NCBI GenBank assembly: GCA_964440795.1
Contig: CAYTTQ010000003.1
Span: forward strand, 17,763-81,762
Direction: 5' to 3'
DNA: 64,000 bases
From: C00003060 sp964440795
GTDB taxonomy: Bacteria > Desulfobacterota > Desulfobacteria > Desulfobacterales > C00003060
The number at the start of each line of letters is the position of its first letter. The stretch's first letter is position 1. Shown here in pieces: positions 12,037 through 20,356 of the stretch. The position numbers and the translations under genes are program-made. The notes under the pieces were generated by a model. The model saw only the letters and a list, made by a program, of their open reading frames with translations, did no database searches and had not been told where the DNA came from.

Positions 12037-13635
12037 TTAGGCAGTCACGCGGGAAGATTCGTCGGGCGGGGTCTCATGCTTGATCGACAGATTGCCGCCA
12101 CAGTGTATTTCCCGGCCGTGTTGCAGGAAGCAAAGAATGCGGTTGACCGCTTCCACGTAAGCCCGTGCACTGGCTTTCAGAATGTCCGTGCTGGACCCCC
12201 GGCCAAGGGCCCGAAAACCCTCTCGGGAGACCCAAACCGTGGCCACGCCTATGGCTTCTTTGGTTTCCGTAACTGCATGGACCTGAAATTCTTCCAGTTT
12301 GTGATCAATTCCCGCAATCTTGTCAATAGCCTTAAAGATGGCGTCGATGGGTCCGTCGCCTTGGCAACTGGCCTCCAAAATGATGTCTCCCTTCCTTAGC
12401 CTCACCTTGGCTTCGGCCGAAGCGCCGTTGCCGGTGGTTATCCGGTAGGTTTCCAGGCTGTAAGTCGCACGGTCGGTGAACTGGGAAAAGATAACGTCTT
12501 GTACAATGATGTCGATGTCCTCGTCGTAGACCTGTTTCTTTTTATCCGCCAAGGCCGCGAAACGGTCATGGACGGCCTTAAACTCCCCCGCTTCCAAGTC
12601 GTAGCCCAATGCCGCCACTTTACTTTTCAACGCATGCTTTCCCGATCGAGCGGTCAGGATCATGGTGTGTTCGGTAATCCCTACATCTTCAGGCCGCATG
12701 ATTTCATATGTGGCCCGATCCTTCAGTATGCCGTCCTGATGTACCCCCGATGAGTGAGCAAACGCGTTGGCCCCCACCACAGCCTTGTTGGCCTGAACCA
12801 TCATTCCCATCAACCGGCTGACCAGCCGGCTGGTCCGGGTAATTTCCTGAGTGTTGACCGAGGTCGAAAAATCGAAATAATCCTTTCGGGTCCGAATGGC
12901 CATTACAATTTCCTCCAAAGACGCATTCCCAGCCCTTTCTCCCAACCCGTTCATTGTGCACTCCACTTGCCGGGCGCCATTTTCAATGGCTGACAGTGTG
13001 TTGGCCGTAGCCAGTCCCAGGTCATTGTGACAGTGCACGCTCAACGTACACTGGTCGATGTTGGTAACGTTATCCATGAGATGACGAACCAGCATCCCGT
13101 ATTGACTGGGGACGGCATAGCCCACCGTATCCGGAATATTGACCACGGTAGCCCCGGCGGCGATGACTTGTTGAACCACTTCGGCTAGGTAATCGGGGTC
13201 GGTGCGGGAGGCATCTTCCGTGGAGTATTCTACGTCCGGACAGAGGGATTTGGCAAACTTTAACGCCTCGAGTCCCCGTTCCAGTGCTTTTTCACGGTTG
13301 AGCCCGAATTTTTTTTCGATGTGGACGTCCGAGGTACCGAGAAATACATGAATGCGTGGGTGCTCGGCTTGGCGTATAGCCTCCCATGCCCGCTCGATGT
13401 CCTGGGGGACCGCACGCGCCAAGGCGACAATCGTAGGTCCTTTCACCTTTTCAGAGATCATCTGAACCGCGTCGAAGTCTCCCGGTGAGGAAATCGGAAA
13501 ACCGGCTTCGATGGCATCAACCTGAAGGCGTTCCAGTTGCAAGGCGATTTGCAACTTTTCTCGGGGCGTGAGGCGGGCCCCGGGAATTTGTTCTCCGTCT
13601 CTCAAGGTCGTGTCGAAGATGAATATGCGTTCCAT
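12037..13635 (-). CDS. leuA: 2-isopropylmalate synthase
   Basis: First committed enzyme of leucine synthesis: condenses acetyl-CoA with 2-oxoisovalerate. The 532-residue product has the DRE-TIM barrel start FDTTLRDGEQIPG, the metal-binding HCHNDLGLA, the GLGERAGNA motif, and a C-terminal regulatory domain (about 390-510) for leucine feedback. The ATG at 13635 has GGGAGA upstream. An attenuator with a leucine-rich leader peptide lies just upstream (13698-13846). Two exported proteins and pgsA follow on the same strand. Confidence 0.97.
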   Translation of the reverse strand: MERIFIFDTTLRDGEQIPGARLTPREKLQIALQLERLQVDAIEAGFPISSPGDFDAVQMISEKVKGPTIVALARAVPQDIERAWEAIRQAEHPRIHVFLGTSDVHIEKKFGLNREKALERGLEALKFAKSLCPDVEYSTEDASRTDPDYLAEVVQQVIAAGATVVNIPDTVGYAVPSQYGMLVRHLMDNVTNIDQCTLSVHCHNDLGLATANTLSAIENGARQVECTMNGLGERAGNASLEEIVMAIRTRKDYFDFSTSVNTQEITRTSRLVSRLMGMMVQANKAVVGANAFAHSSGVHQDGILKDRATYEIMRPEDVGITEHTMILTARSGKHALKSKVAALGYDLEAGEFKAVHDRFAALADKKKQVYDEDIDIIVQDVIFSQFTDRATYSLETYRITTGNGASAEAKVRLRKGDIILEASCQGDGPIDAIFKAIDKIAGIDHKLEEFQVHAVTETKEAIGVATVWVSREGFRALGRGSSTDILKASARAYVEAVNRILCFLQHGREIHCGGNLSIKHETPPDESSRVTA

Positions 13636-13697
13636 AATCTGTGTCTCCCTTTCTTATCAAGATTTTAATAAACTGCCAGGCGAAATGCGGGCTACGC

Positions 13698-13730
13698 AAA
13701 AAAAAAGCCGCAGGTTTTATCGCCTGCGGC
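13698..13730 (-). terminator. Attenuator terminator of leuA
   Basis: On the minus strand GCCGCAGG (13730-13723) pairs with CCTGCGGC (13714-13707) around an 8-base loop and is followed by nine T residues (13706-13698), a textbook intrinsic terminator, 63 bases before the leuA start. Its 5' arm (CCGCAGGC, 13729-13722) can instead pair with GCCTGCGG (13767-13760) at the leader stop codon, giving a competing eight-base-pair antiterminator. This is the layout of ribosome-mediated attenuation. Confidence 0.92.
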
Positions 13731-13756
13731 CTTTGACTTTCTCTTTTATACTTAGC

Positions 13757-13846
13757 CTACCGCAGGCAAACTACTCCAAGAAGGAGTCCCAGTAGGAGCG
13801 ACAAGCCCAGCGGTAATAGAAAGGTGTGAAGACTTATACCGATCAT
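13757..13846 (-). CDS. leuL: Leucine leader peptide (leuL)
   Basis: A 29-codon frame ending in TAG just upstream of the attenuator. It encodes 12 leucines, including the runs L-L-L at residues 17-19 and 21-23, and two valines. Stalling at these codons when Leu-tRNA is scarce would leave GCCTGCGG at the end of the frame free to form the antiterminator. No Shine-Dalgarno is visible before the ATG, and the nearest -35-like TTGACA (13881-13876) would put the transcript start almost at the ATG, so it may be leaderless or use another promoter. Composition, position and the paired hairpins make the call strong. Confidence 0.88.
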   Translation of the reverse strand: MIGISLHTFLLPLGLSLLLGLLLGVVCLR

Positions 13847-13852
13847 GTGTTA

Positions 13853-13881
13853 AGAAAAGCACGAGTGATGAGTCGTGTCAA
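13853..13881 (-). promoter_or_regulatory. Possible leu operon promoter
   Basis: A perfect TTGACA (13881-13876) with a weak -10 (TTTTCT, 13858-13853) at 17-base spacing on the minus strand, directly before the leucine leader. The poor -10 and closeness to the leader ATG leave the call tentative. Confidence 0.35.
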
Positions 13882-13980
13882 GCTATTTTTAAACAAAAAA
13901 CTTGACTTCGATAGGGCCAGTTGTTAACGGACACCCCTTATGCATATACTTTCAAATTCGGCTATACGAACGGAGAGACT

Positions 13981-14778
13981 ATGAAACTGGACGAACAGAT
14001 TATAAGCAAGGCCATTATCGAGCGATTTACGGAAAAGTGGCTGGATCACCTTCACTTGGACGTGGCCATCGTCGGTGGCGGCCCCTCCGGATTGGTGGCC
14101 GCCTACTATTTGGCCGAAAAGGGTCGAAAAGTAGCACTCTTTGAACGAAAGCTGAGTGTCGGGGGAGGTATGTGGGGCGGTGGGATGATGTTTAACGAGA
14201 TCGTGGTTCAACAAGGGGGAAAGGAAATCCTCGATGACCTGCAGATTTCATCCCGGCCCTTCGAAGCCGGGTACTATACGGCGGACGCTGTGGAAACCAC
14301 AACCACCCTGGCGTCCAGAGCCTGCCAGGCGGGAGCAAAAATCTTTAATCTCATGAGTGTCGAAGATGTGATCATCCGAAAGTCCGAAAGCCCCGAATCG
14401 ACGGAAGTAATCGGCCTGGTGGTCAACTGGACCGCAGTGGAAAAGGCCAAGCTTCATGTCGATCCCTTGACGGTACACGCTCGCTTTACCGTAGATGCCA
14501 CCGGTCACGCCACCGAGGTTATGCATCTCATAGAAAGGAAATCGGGTGCGGCACTCCTGACGGAAACCGGAAAAGTGGTAGGAGAAAAATCGCTCTGGGC
14601 CGACGTCGCGGAGCACTCGACGCCGGAAAACACCCGCGAGGCCTTTCCCGGGGTTTATGTGGCGGGTATGGCCGCCAATGCAACATTCGGCTCCTATCGG
14701 ATGGGTCCTATCTTCGGCGGTATGCTTCTCTCCGGTAAGAAGGTCGCCCGGATCATCAATGAACGGTTGGCCGGGTAG
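13981..14778 (+). CDS. thi4: Sulfide-type thiamine thiazole synthase (Thi4 family)
   Basis: Makes the ADP-thiazole carboxylate precursor of thiamine from NAD and glycine. The 265-residue protein has the FAD/NAD-binding start VAIVGGGPSGL, an E-R-K after the second strand, and the GGGMWGGGMMF motif. Where yeast Thi4 carries the sulfur-donating Cys205, this one reads K-L-H-V-D-P-L, i.e. His, as in methanogen enzymes that use free sulfide catalytically. That fits a sulfidic anaerobe. The ATG at 13981 follows GGAGAG. No TPP riboswitch was recognised upstream. It is divergent from the leu operon. Confidence 0.92.
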   Translation: MKLDEQIISKAIIERFTEKWLDHLHLDVAIVGGGPSGLVAAYYLAEKGRKVALFERKLSVGGGMWGGGMMFNEIVVQQGGKEILDDLQISSRPFEAGYYTADAVETTTTLASRACQAGAKIFNLMSVEDVIIRKSESPESTEVIGLVVNWTAVEKAKLHVDPLTVHARFTVDATGHATEVMHLIERKSGAALLTETGKVVGEKSLWADVAEHSTPENTREAFPGVYVAGMAANATFGSYRMGPIFGGMLLSGKKVARIINERLAG

Positions 14779-14911
14779 CCCTTGTCAAGCGTGTTTTGTC
14801 AAGCGTCTTTCGGTTCGTTGTCAGTCCGGTCACTCAGGACCATCCGACCCGGAATTCCAACCCCGTTACTCAAATTGACCGCCGTGGCGGAATGACGCAC
14901 TGGAGTTTGGA

Positions 14912-16156
14912 ATGATTCCCTCGCAAGAAAAGTTGCCGGCCGACTATATGCTGGTACCTGCCACGGAAATCTCCGCCCGGGTTGCTACCTTTCAGCAACG
15001 CCTATCCGAGGCTGACCTCGACGGCGCGGTGATTCTAGACGGGGTAAACCTCTTTTACTTTGCCGGCACCAGGCAGCAAGCCCTGCTGTTTGTCCCGCAA
15101 CGCGGAAGGCCGGTTTTCTTCGTGCGTCGCAGCCTGGAAAGAGCCCGCCAAGAGAGTCCAATAGAGTCGCTCATGCCCGTTGCCCGATTTGAAGAAATTC
15201 CGCCGTGGATTGCCGGAGCGGGCTATGGGACATCCAAGCTGGGGCTTTCCTACACAGCCGTACCCCTTTCCGTTTATCGGAAGTTGCAATCGATTTTTCC
15301 GCATACGGAGTTCCAAGATATAGGGCCGACCTTGGCCATGGTGCGGGCCGTCAAGTCCCCTTACGAAGTGGCACTGATGCGTGAAGCCGGCACCCGACAC
15401 GGACAGATATTTGCCGAGATTCCCGGTCTGGTGTCTCCGGGTATGACGGAATGGCAACTCGGTTCGGCCGTTCACGGAGAAATGTTGAAGCGTGGATTTA
15501 CCGGCCTTATGAGACTGGCCGCATTTAACAGTGAGCTCTTTGCCGGGGTGGTCGGTTTCGGAGACTCCGGCAATCACCCGACTGCGTCCGTTGGGCCGGA
15601 CGGTTTGCTGGGCCTTGGAGCGGCCTTCCCACTACTGGGCGGAAGCCGAAGGCTCGGCCATGGGGATATTATATTCGTTGACAGCGGCTTTTCTTACGGT
15701 GGCTATTACACGGATATGACCCGGATCTTCTGCCTGGGTCGCCCGCCGGAGGTGGCCCTGGATGCCCACGGTATCTGCCTGGAGGTCCAAGAAGCGGTGC
15801 GAAAACGGCTCAAACCGGGTGCAGTCCCCGGGGAGATATACGAGGAAGTCTACGACACCCTGATCCGCGGCCAGTTCCGAGGTCGGATCCGCGGTCAGGG
15901 GCTGGAAGAAAACTTCATGGGCTATGGGAGCAATCAAGTGCCTTTTCTCGGACACGGCATCGGTTTGGAGGTCGATGAGTTCCCGGCCATCGCCAAAAAA
16001 ATCCGTGTACCCCTGGAAAAGAACATGGTCGTCGCCGTAGAACCCAAGAAGGGCCTTGCCGGTGTTGGCTTGGTGGGTATTGAAAACACCTTCTTGGTGA
16101 CCGATGAGGGCGGAGAAAAATTGACTATCGGGAAAGATGGCATCGTCGACTTGTGA
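14912..16156 (+). CDS. M24-family metallopeptidase (Xaa-Pro aminopeptidase-like)
   Basis: A 414-residue member of the pita-bread peptidase family. The N-terminal creatinase-like domain spans about residues 20-150 and the catalytic domain the rest. Metal ligands are visible as V-D-S-G-F-(x5)-T-D-M-T-R (the two Asp), H-G-I-G-L-E-V-D-E (His and Glu) and V-E-P-K plus I-E-N-T-F near the end. It is probably a cytoplasmic Xaa-Pro dipeptidase or aminopeptidase; the substrate cannot be read from sequence. It is convergent with priA, leaving two bases between stops. Confidence 0.88.
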   Translation: MIPSQEKLPADYMLVPATEISARVATFQQRLSEADLDGAVILDGVNLFYFAGTRQQALLFVPQRGRPVFFVRRSLERARQESPIESLMPVARFEEIPPWIAGAGYGTSKLGLSYTAVPLSVYRKLQSIFPHTEFQDIGPTLAMVRAVKSPYEVALMREAGTRHGQIFAEIPGLVSPGMTEWQLGSAVHGEMLKRGFTGLMRLAAFNSELFAGVVGFGDSGNHPTASVGPDGLLGLGAAFPLLGGSRRLGHGDIIFVDSGFSYGGYYTDMTRIFCLGRPPEVALDAHGICLEVQEAVRKRLKPGAVPGEIYEEVYDTLIRGQFRGRIRGQGLEENFMGYGSNQVPFLGHGIGLEVDEFPAIAKKIRVPLEKNMVVAVEPKKGLAGVGLVGIENTFLVTDEGGEKLTIGKDGIVDL

Positions 16157-16158
16157 GC

Positions 16159-18612
16159 CTAAAGCATATTCATCGGGTCCACGTCGATAATTAGCCGGTT
16201 CCCTTTGCAGGGCATTTCCTGTGAGGTCCGTCGCCGGAGGCTTCGGGCGATCTGATGCAAGGGATCCACCTGGGTCCCTTTAAGAAGAAGTTGCCATCGA
16301 TATCGGTCCTTTATCCGGGAAAGGGGGGCCTTGACCGGTCCCAAGAGTTGGATGCAGTGTTGTCCGCGGGGATGATCGGAGATGACTTCCCGGCAGATTT
16401 GACCGGCCCGGCGGGCGTAGCGAGCGGTTCGGCCCTTGTCTCTTCCGGTGATGATGACCTGCATAAGGCGGCAAAAAGGCGGGTAGAGTGCCGATTGTCG
16501 AAACCCTATCTCCTGGTTGAAGTAGGCCCGGTAATCCTGGTCCTTTGCCGTCGTGATACAGAAGTGGTCCGGATTGAAGGTTTGAAGGATGACCCGTCCC
16601 GGCCGCTCGCCTCTGCCCGCTCTTCCGGCCACCTGGGCAAGTAATTGAAAGGTGCGCTCGCCGGAACGAAAATCGGGGAAATTGAGCGAAAGATCTGCGC
16701 ACAGAATGCCCACCAACGTGATATTCGGATAGTGATGGCCTTTGGCTACCATCTGGGTGCCGATCAGGATGTCGGTCGCCCCCTCTTTGAGATTTCTGAG
16801 GATTCTTACCAAGCTGCCTTTGCGGCGGGTTGTGTCTCGGTCCATCCGGTCCACCCGAGCTTGGGGAAAAAGGGCTTCTATCTTGGCCTGTACCTTTTCG
16901 GTGCCCATTCCGATGGGAATGATTTTGGCGTTTCCGCAAACCCTACAGGAGGCGGTGTGGGGGGCCGTGTGACCACAGTAATGGCATTTGTAAGCATTGG
17001 CTTGCCGGTGAAGCGTCATCGTGACTTCGCAGTATTTACACCGTACAGGGGCGCCACAGGACAAGCAGGCCGGACAATTGGCAAAGCCGCGACGGTTTAA
17101 GAATAGCAATATTTGTTCTTTTCGCTCTAGTGCTTCTTCTATAGCCGTTTTGAGGGTGTCCGTGATAAAGGGCTTGGCCCGCCCGGAACCGGTTTCGGGT
17201 CTTAGGTCCACCACCGTTACGCGTGCCATATCCCGGTCTTCGATTCGCTTGTTGAGTTCCAGGCCCTGAAACTTCTTGCCCATCACATTGTAATATGACT
17301 GTAAGGAAGGGGTGGCCGAGCCCAAGACAGCGACGGCGTCCTGCTGTTTTGCTCGGACCACGGCCAGATCCCGTGCGTTATACCGACAGGTGCTTTCCTG
17401 CTTGTAGGATTCGTCATGTTCTTCGTCAACAATGAATAGGCCGGGATTCTCAAACGGGGCGAAGATCGCCGAGCGGGCCCCGATCGCAATCTTGGCTTTT
17501 CCTTCCACGATCCGCATCCATTGATCGAAGTGTTCTCCTGCGCTCAAGCCACTGTGTAGCAGCGCTACGCAGTCTCCGAAGCGGGCCCGAAACCGCCTTT
17601 CCGTCTGAGAGATGAGGCCGATTTCAGGAACGAGTACTAAGGCTTGCCGTCCTTGCTTCAACGTCTCACTGACGGCATGCATATATACTTCGGTCTTTCC
17701 GCTTCCGGTAACGCCATGGAGCAGATATGTCTTGAATCCTTGAGAAAGTCCCCGGGTGATGGTTTCCAGCACTGAAGACTGCTCTCCCGTCAGCTGATGC
17801 GGGGTCGTTTCCGACTCAATCGGTTCTCCAAAGGGGTCACGGTAAACGCACTGTTCAAACAGTTCTAAAAGTCCGGCGTCGGCCATTTTTCTTGCCAGCC
17901 GGCCTGCACCGGGAATTTCTCCTTTCAGTGTGCGAAGCGGCACCGCCTCTTGGGTGCCGAGGTAGTCCAGGATTCGTTGTCTTGTTTGGGAAAGGCCGGA
18001 TGGCGGCACCCGTGGCTTTTCACCGGCCCGCACGAAGAGCGCCTTTTTCGGTTGGGTCCGTCCCGGCCGGATCTTTCTTTTCACCGTAACCAGTCCGGAT
18101 TTCTCCATCTCACGGAGGGTCTTCGAACCTATTTTTCCATCCAAGGCGTTGATCAGGGCCTTTTCCGATATCGGCCCTAAACGGTTCAGGGCTTCAAGTA
18201 TCTCCCGCCGATGCCGGTTCAGTCCCTCGGGGGCTTCCAGTGTTTGACGGCCTGCACGGGATAGCCCGATAGCTTGAAAGGATTTGGGATTTAGACCGCC
18301 GGGAAGCGCCGCCCGAAGTACCTCCCCGATCGGATACAGGTAATAATCGGCGATCCACCGAAAAAAGGGGACCATGGAGGCGGGAAAGACGGGGACGCTG
18401 TCCAAGACGTCAATGACGTCCTTGACCTGTTCTTGAACGGTACGATCAAAGCAAGCCAGTATATAGCCGGTTGCGGAGGTGTTTTTGACCGGCACGAGCA
18501 CCCGTTTTCCAGGGGCGATGCGGGAGCGAAGGCTGTCGGGAACCCTGTATGTGAGGGGTTTAGATATGGGAAGGGCGACGGCTATTTCCGCATAGGATTT
18601 GTGTTCAGGCAA
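16159..18612 (-). CDS. priA: Primosomal protein N' (replication restart helicase PriA)
   Basis: A DNA helicase that reloads the replisome at stalled forks. The 817-residue protein has an N-terminal fork-binding domain (L-T-Y-R-V-P), Walker A G-V-T-G-S-G-K-T-E near 303, the DEEHD box near 397, helicase motifs to about 680 and, at about 510-560, the zinc-binding insert with paired CxxC motifs (CPAC, CGAP.CKYC, CHYC, CRVC). The start is TTG at 18612, preceded by AAAGGA. It is a single gene, convergent with the M24 peptidase. Confidence 0.96.
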   Translation of the reverse strand: MPEHKSYAEIAVALPISKPLTYRVPDSLRSRIAPGKRVLVPVKNTSATGYILACFDRTVQEQVKDVIDVLDSVPVFPASMVPFFRWIADYYLYPIGEVLRAALPGGLNPKSFQAIGLSRAGRQTLEAPEGLNRHRREILEALNRLGPISEKALINALDGKIGSKTLREMEKSGLVTVKRKIRPGRTQPKKALFVRAGEKPRVPPSGLSQTRQRILDYLGTQEAVPLRTLKGEIPGAGRLARKMADAGLLELFEQCVYRDPFGEPIESETTPHQLTGEQSSVLETITRGLSQGFKTYLLHGVTGSGKTEVYMHAVSETLKQGRQALVLVPEIGLISQTERRFRARFGDCVALLHSGLSAGEHFDQWMRIVEGKAKIAIGARSAIFAPFENPGLFIVDEEHDESYKQESTCRYNARDLAVVRAKQQDAVAVLGSATPSLQSYYNVMGKKFQGLELNKRIEDRDMARVTVVDLRPETGSGRAKPFITDTLKTAIEEALERKEQILLFLNRRGFANCPACLSCGAPVRCKYCEVTMTLHRQANAYKCHYCGHTAPHTASCRVCGNAKIIPIGMGTEKVQAKIEALFPQARVDRMDRDTTRRKGSLVRILRNLKEGATDILIGTQMVAKGHHYPNITLVGILCADLSLNFPDFRSGERTFQLLAQVAGRAGRGERPGRVILQTFNPDHFCITTAKDQDYRAYFNQEIGFRQSALYPPFCRLMQVIITGRDKGRTARYARRAGQICREVISDHPRGQHCIQLLGPVKAPLSRIKDRYRWQLLLKGTQVDPLHQIARSLRRRTSQEMPCKGNRLIIDVDPMNML

Positions 18613-18724
18613 CTATCGATTTCCTTTTTCCCTTGATCTGTGGTGGCAGTTCTCATATCAGTGAAAGGGGGTGCTTTGCTACACAAAAATCGCAACACCA
18701 TAGGACTTTTAGGGGAGGTATTTT

Positions 18725-19438
18725 ATGCAACAATACACGATTTATCCGTTGGTAGTGGGCGCCAATGAAACGGACCAGGGGGTGATGACCTATCTCCGCG
18801 ATTATGGTGAGCGCATCTGGATTCCCATTTATGTTTTCTACTTGAAAGGATCGGACCGACATATTCTGATTGATACCGGATTGGAGCAATTCATGGTTCC
18901 CGACGATCTGGGGGCCCGTTACGGTTTCGAGATCCTCGAATTCGAAGATGCACTGGCCTCGGTGGGAGTCAAACCCGAAGACATCGACGTCATCATTCAT
19001 ACCCATCTTCACAACGATCACTGTGAAAATGATTACAAGTGTTCGAATGCGACCGTCTACGTGCAGAAGGCCGAGAGGGCATTTCTGGAAGATCCCCATC
19101 CCATTGACCACCGATACTATCCCGATGTCCTCGACGAGGTGACGGTCGTTGAACTGGAAGGGGATGCCAACCTCTTCGATGGTATTGATGTCATCTTTAC
19201 CCCCGGTCATACGGTGGGCGGCCAGTCGATTTCCGTGAACACGTCGGAGGGTCGAGCCATTATTACGGGGTTTTGTTGCAATAACAAGAACTTTCCGGCC
19301 AAGGGTCCGGCCATCGCCTCCGGAGTTCATATTAACGCCATGGAAGCGTATGACAGCGCGCAGAAAATCAAAGAGATGGCCGATATCTTGATTCCCCTCC
19401 ACGACCTTGCCGTGGGGGCGAAGAAAACCATACCCTGA
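18725..19438 (+). CDS. Metallo-beta-lactamase-fold hydrolase, AHL-lactonase-like
   Basis: A 237-residue cytoplasmic hydrolase with the metal motif THLHNDHC (HxHxDH, about residues 96-102), a later T-P-G-H-T-V-G-G, and L-H-D near the end. Order and length fit the N-acyl-homoserine lactonase/AttM-like group, but the substrate is not fixed by the motif. The ATG has GGGGAGG eight bases upstream. A second MBL-fold gene follows after seven bases, so the two are co-transcribed. Confidence 0.85.
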   Translation: MQQYTIYPLVVGANETDQGVMTYLRDYGERIWIPIYVFYLKGSDRHILIDTGLEQFMVPDDLGARYGFEILEFEDALASVGVKPEDIDVIIHTHLHNDHCENDYKCSNATVYVQKAERAFLEDPHPIDHRYYPDVLDEVTVVELEGDANLFDGIDVIFTPGHTVGGQSISVNTSEGRAIITGFCCNNKNFPAKGPAIASGVHINAMEAYDSAQKIKEMADILIPLHDLAVGAKKTIP

Positions 19439-19445
19439 GGTGGTC

Positions 19446-20258
19446 ATGCGGCTGACGACTCTGGTGGAAAACAAGGCGTCCCGGCCGGGCCTTTGTGCGG
19501 AACACGGTCTGAGTGTACTTGTGCAAAACGGTACGGAGCGCCTGCTTTTTGACACCGGGCAAACGGACTGCCTGATTCACAATTTAAAGGCCTTGCGTAT
19601 CGATCCGGCGGGGATTGACCGGGTGGTCTTGAGCCACGGGCACTATGACCACGCCGGCGGTCTGCTTTCTTTGTGTGCCTTTACCCATCCGGTCGTATAC
19701 GCCCATCCGGAGATCTTTAGACGTCGGTATGCCGCCAAAGGGCAACTGCGCTACATCGGCATAAAGAAACGCCATTTCTACGAGCAACAGGGGGTGCGAT
19801 TCGTTTTAAGCGATCAACCGACGGAAGTGATTGCCGATGTTCACACCACGGGGTATGAAACGATGGCCACTCCCTTTGAGGTGGTGGACAAAGGGTTTGT
19901 CTACCAAACGGATAACGGATATGAAAAAGACAACGTCCCCGATGACCAAAGCCTGGTGCTGCATACACCGCGGGGTCTGTTTGTCCTATTTGGATGTGCC
20001 CATCGGGGTATCATTAACATTATGCGGCAGAGCGAACAGCGCTTTGGCAAGAAGGTCTTCGGGTTTATGGGCGGTACGCATTTGGGGGCGGCCGAGGAAG
20101 ATCAAGTTCGTCCGACCATTGATGCCTTGAAGACCATGGATTTGGAGATTGTCGCCCCCCTGCATTGTACGGGAACGGCGGTCACCGCCAGATTGGCCGG
20201 GGAATTCGGGGATCGTTTTATGTCCCTCAATGGGGGAAGTGCCATAGAGGTGGGCTAG
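19446..20258 (+). CDS. Metallo-beta-lactamase-fold protein, dihydropterin synthase-like group
   Basis: A 270-residue protein with S-H-G-H-Y-D-H-A-G-G at about residues 60-69, C-A-H-R-G in the middle and L-H-C-T-G near the end. This set is seen in the family annotated as 7,8-dihydropterin-6-yl-methyl-4-(beta-D-ribofuranosyl)aminobenzene-5'-phosphate synthase. The true activity in bacteria is unclear. The ATG at 19446 is chosen because GAGGTGG precedes it; the longer frame from 19407 starts inside the upstream gene. It lies between another MBL-fold gene and glnS. Confidence 0.85.
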   Translation: MRLTTLVENKASRPGLCAEHGLSVLVQNGTERLLFDTGQTDCLIHNLKALRIDPAGIDRVVLSHGHYDHAGGLLSLCAFTHPVVYAHPEIFRRRYAAKGQLRYIGIKKRHFYEQQGVRFVLSDQPTEVIADVHTTGYETMATPFEVVDKGFVYQTDNGYEKDNVPDDQSLVLHTPRGLFVLFGCAHRGIINIMRQSEQRFGKKVFGFMGGTHLGAAEEDQVRPTIDALKTMDLEIVAPLHCTGTAVTARLAGEFGDRFMSLNGGSAIEVG

Positions 20259-20356
20259 AGTGAGAAGGGCCTTGAGGAGATGACGTTGTACCGAGACGAT
20301 CCGATCGGCGGCGGGAAACCTGTTTTAAGGCCGGGTTTAAGGGGGATATTTTCAAT

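Noticed and set aside
13861..13980. TPP riboswitch before thi4
   Set aside because: Neither the CTGAGA core nor the partner ACCTGA-type box is present in the leader.
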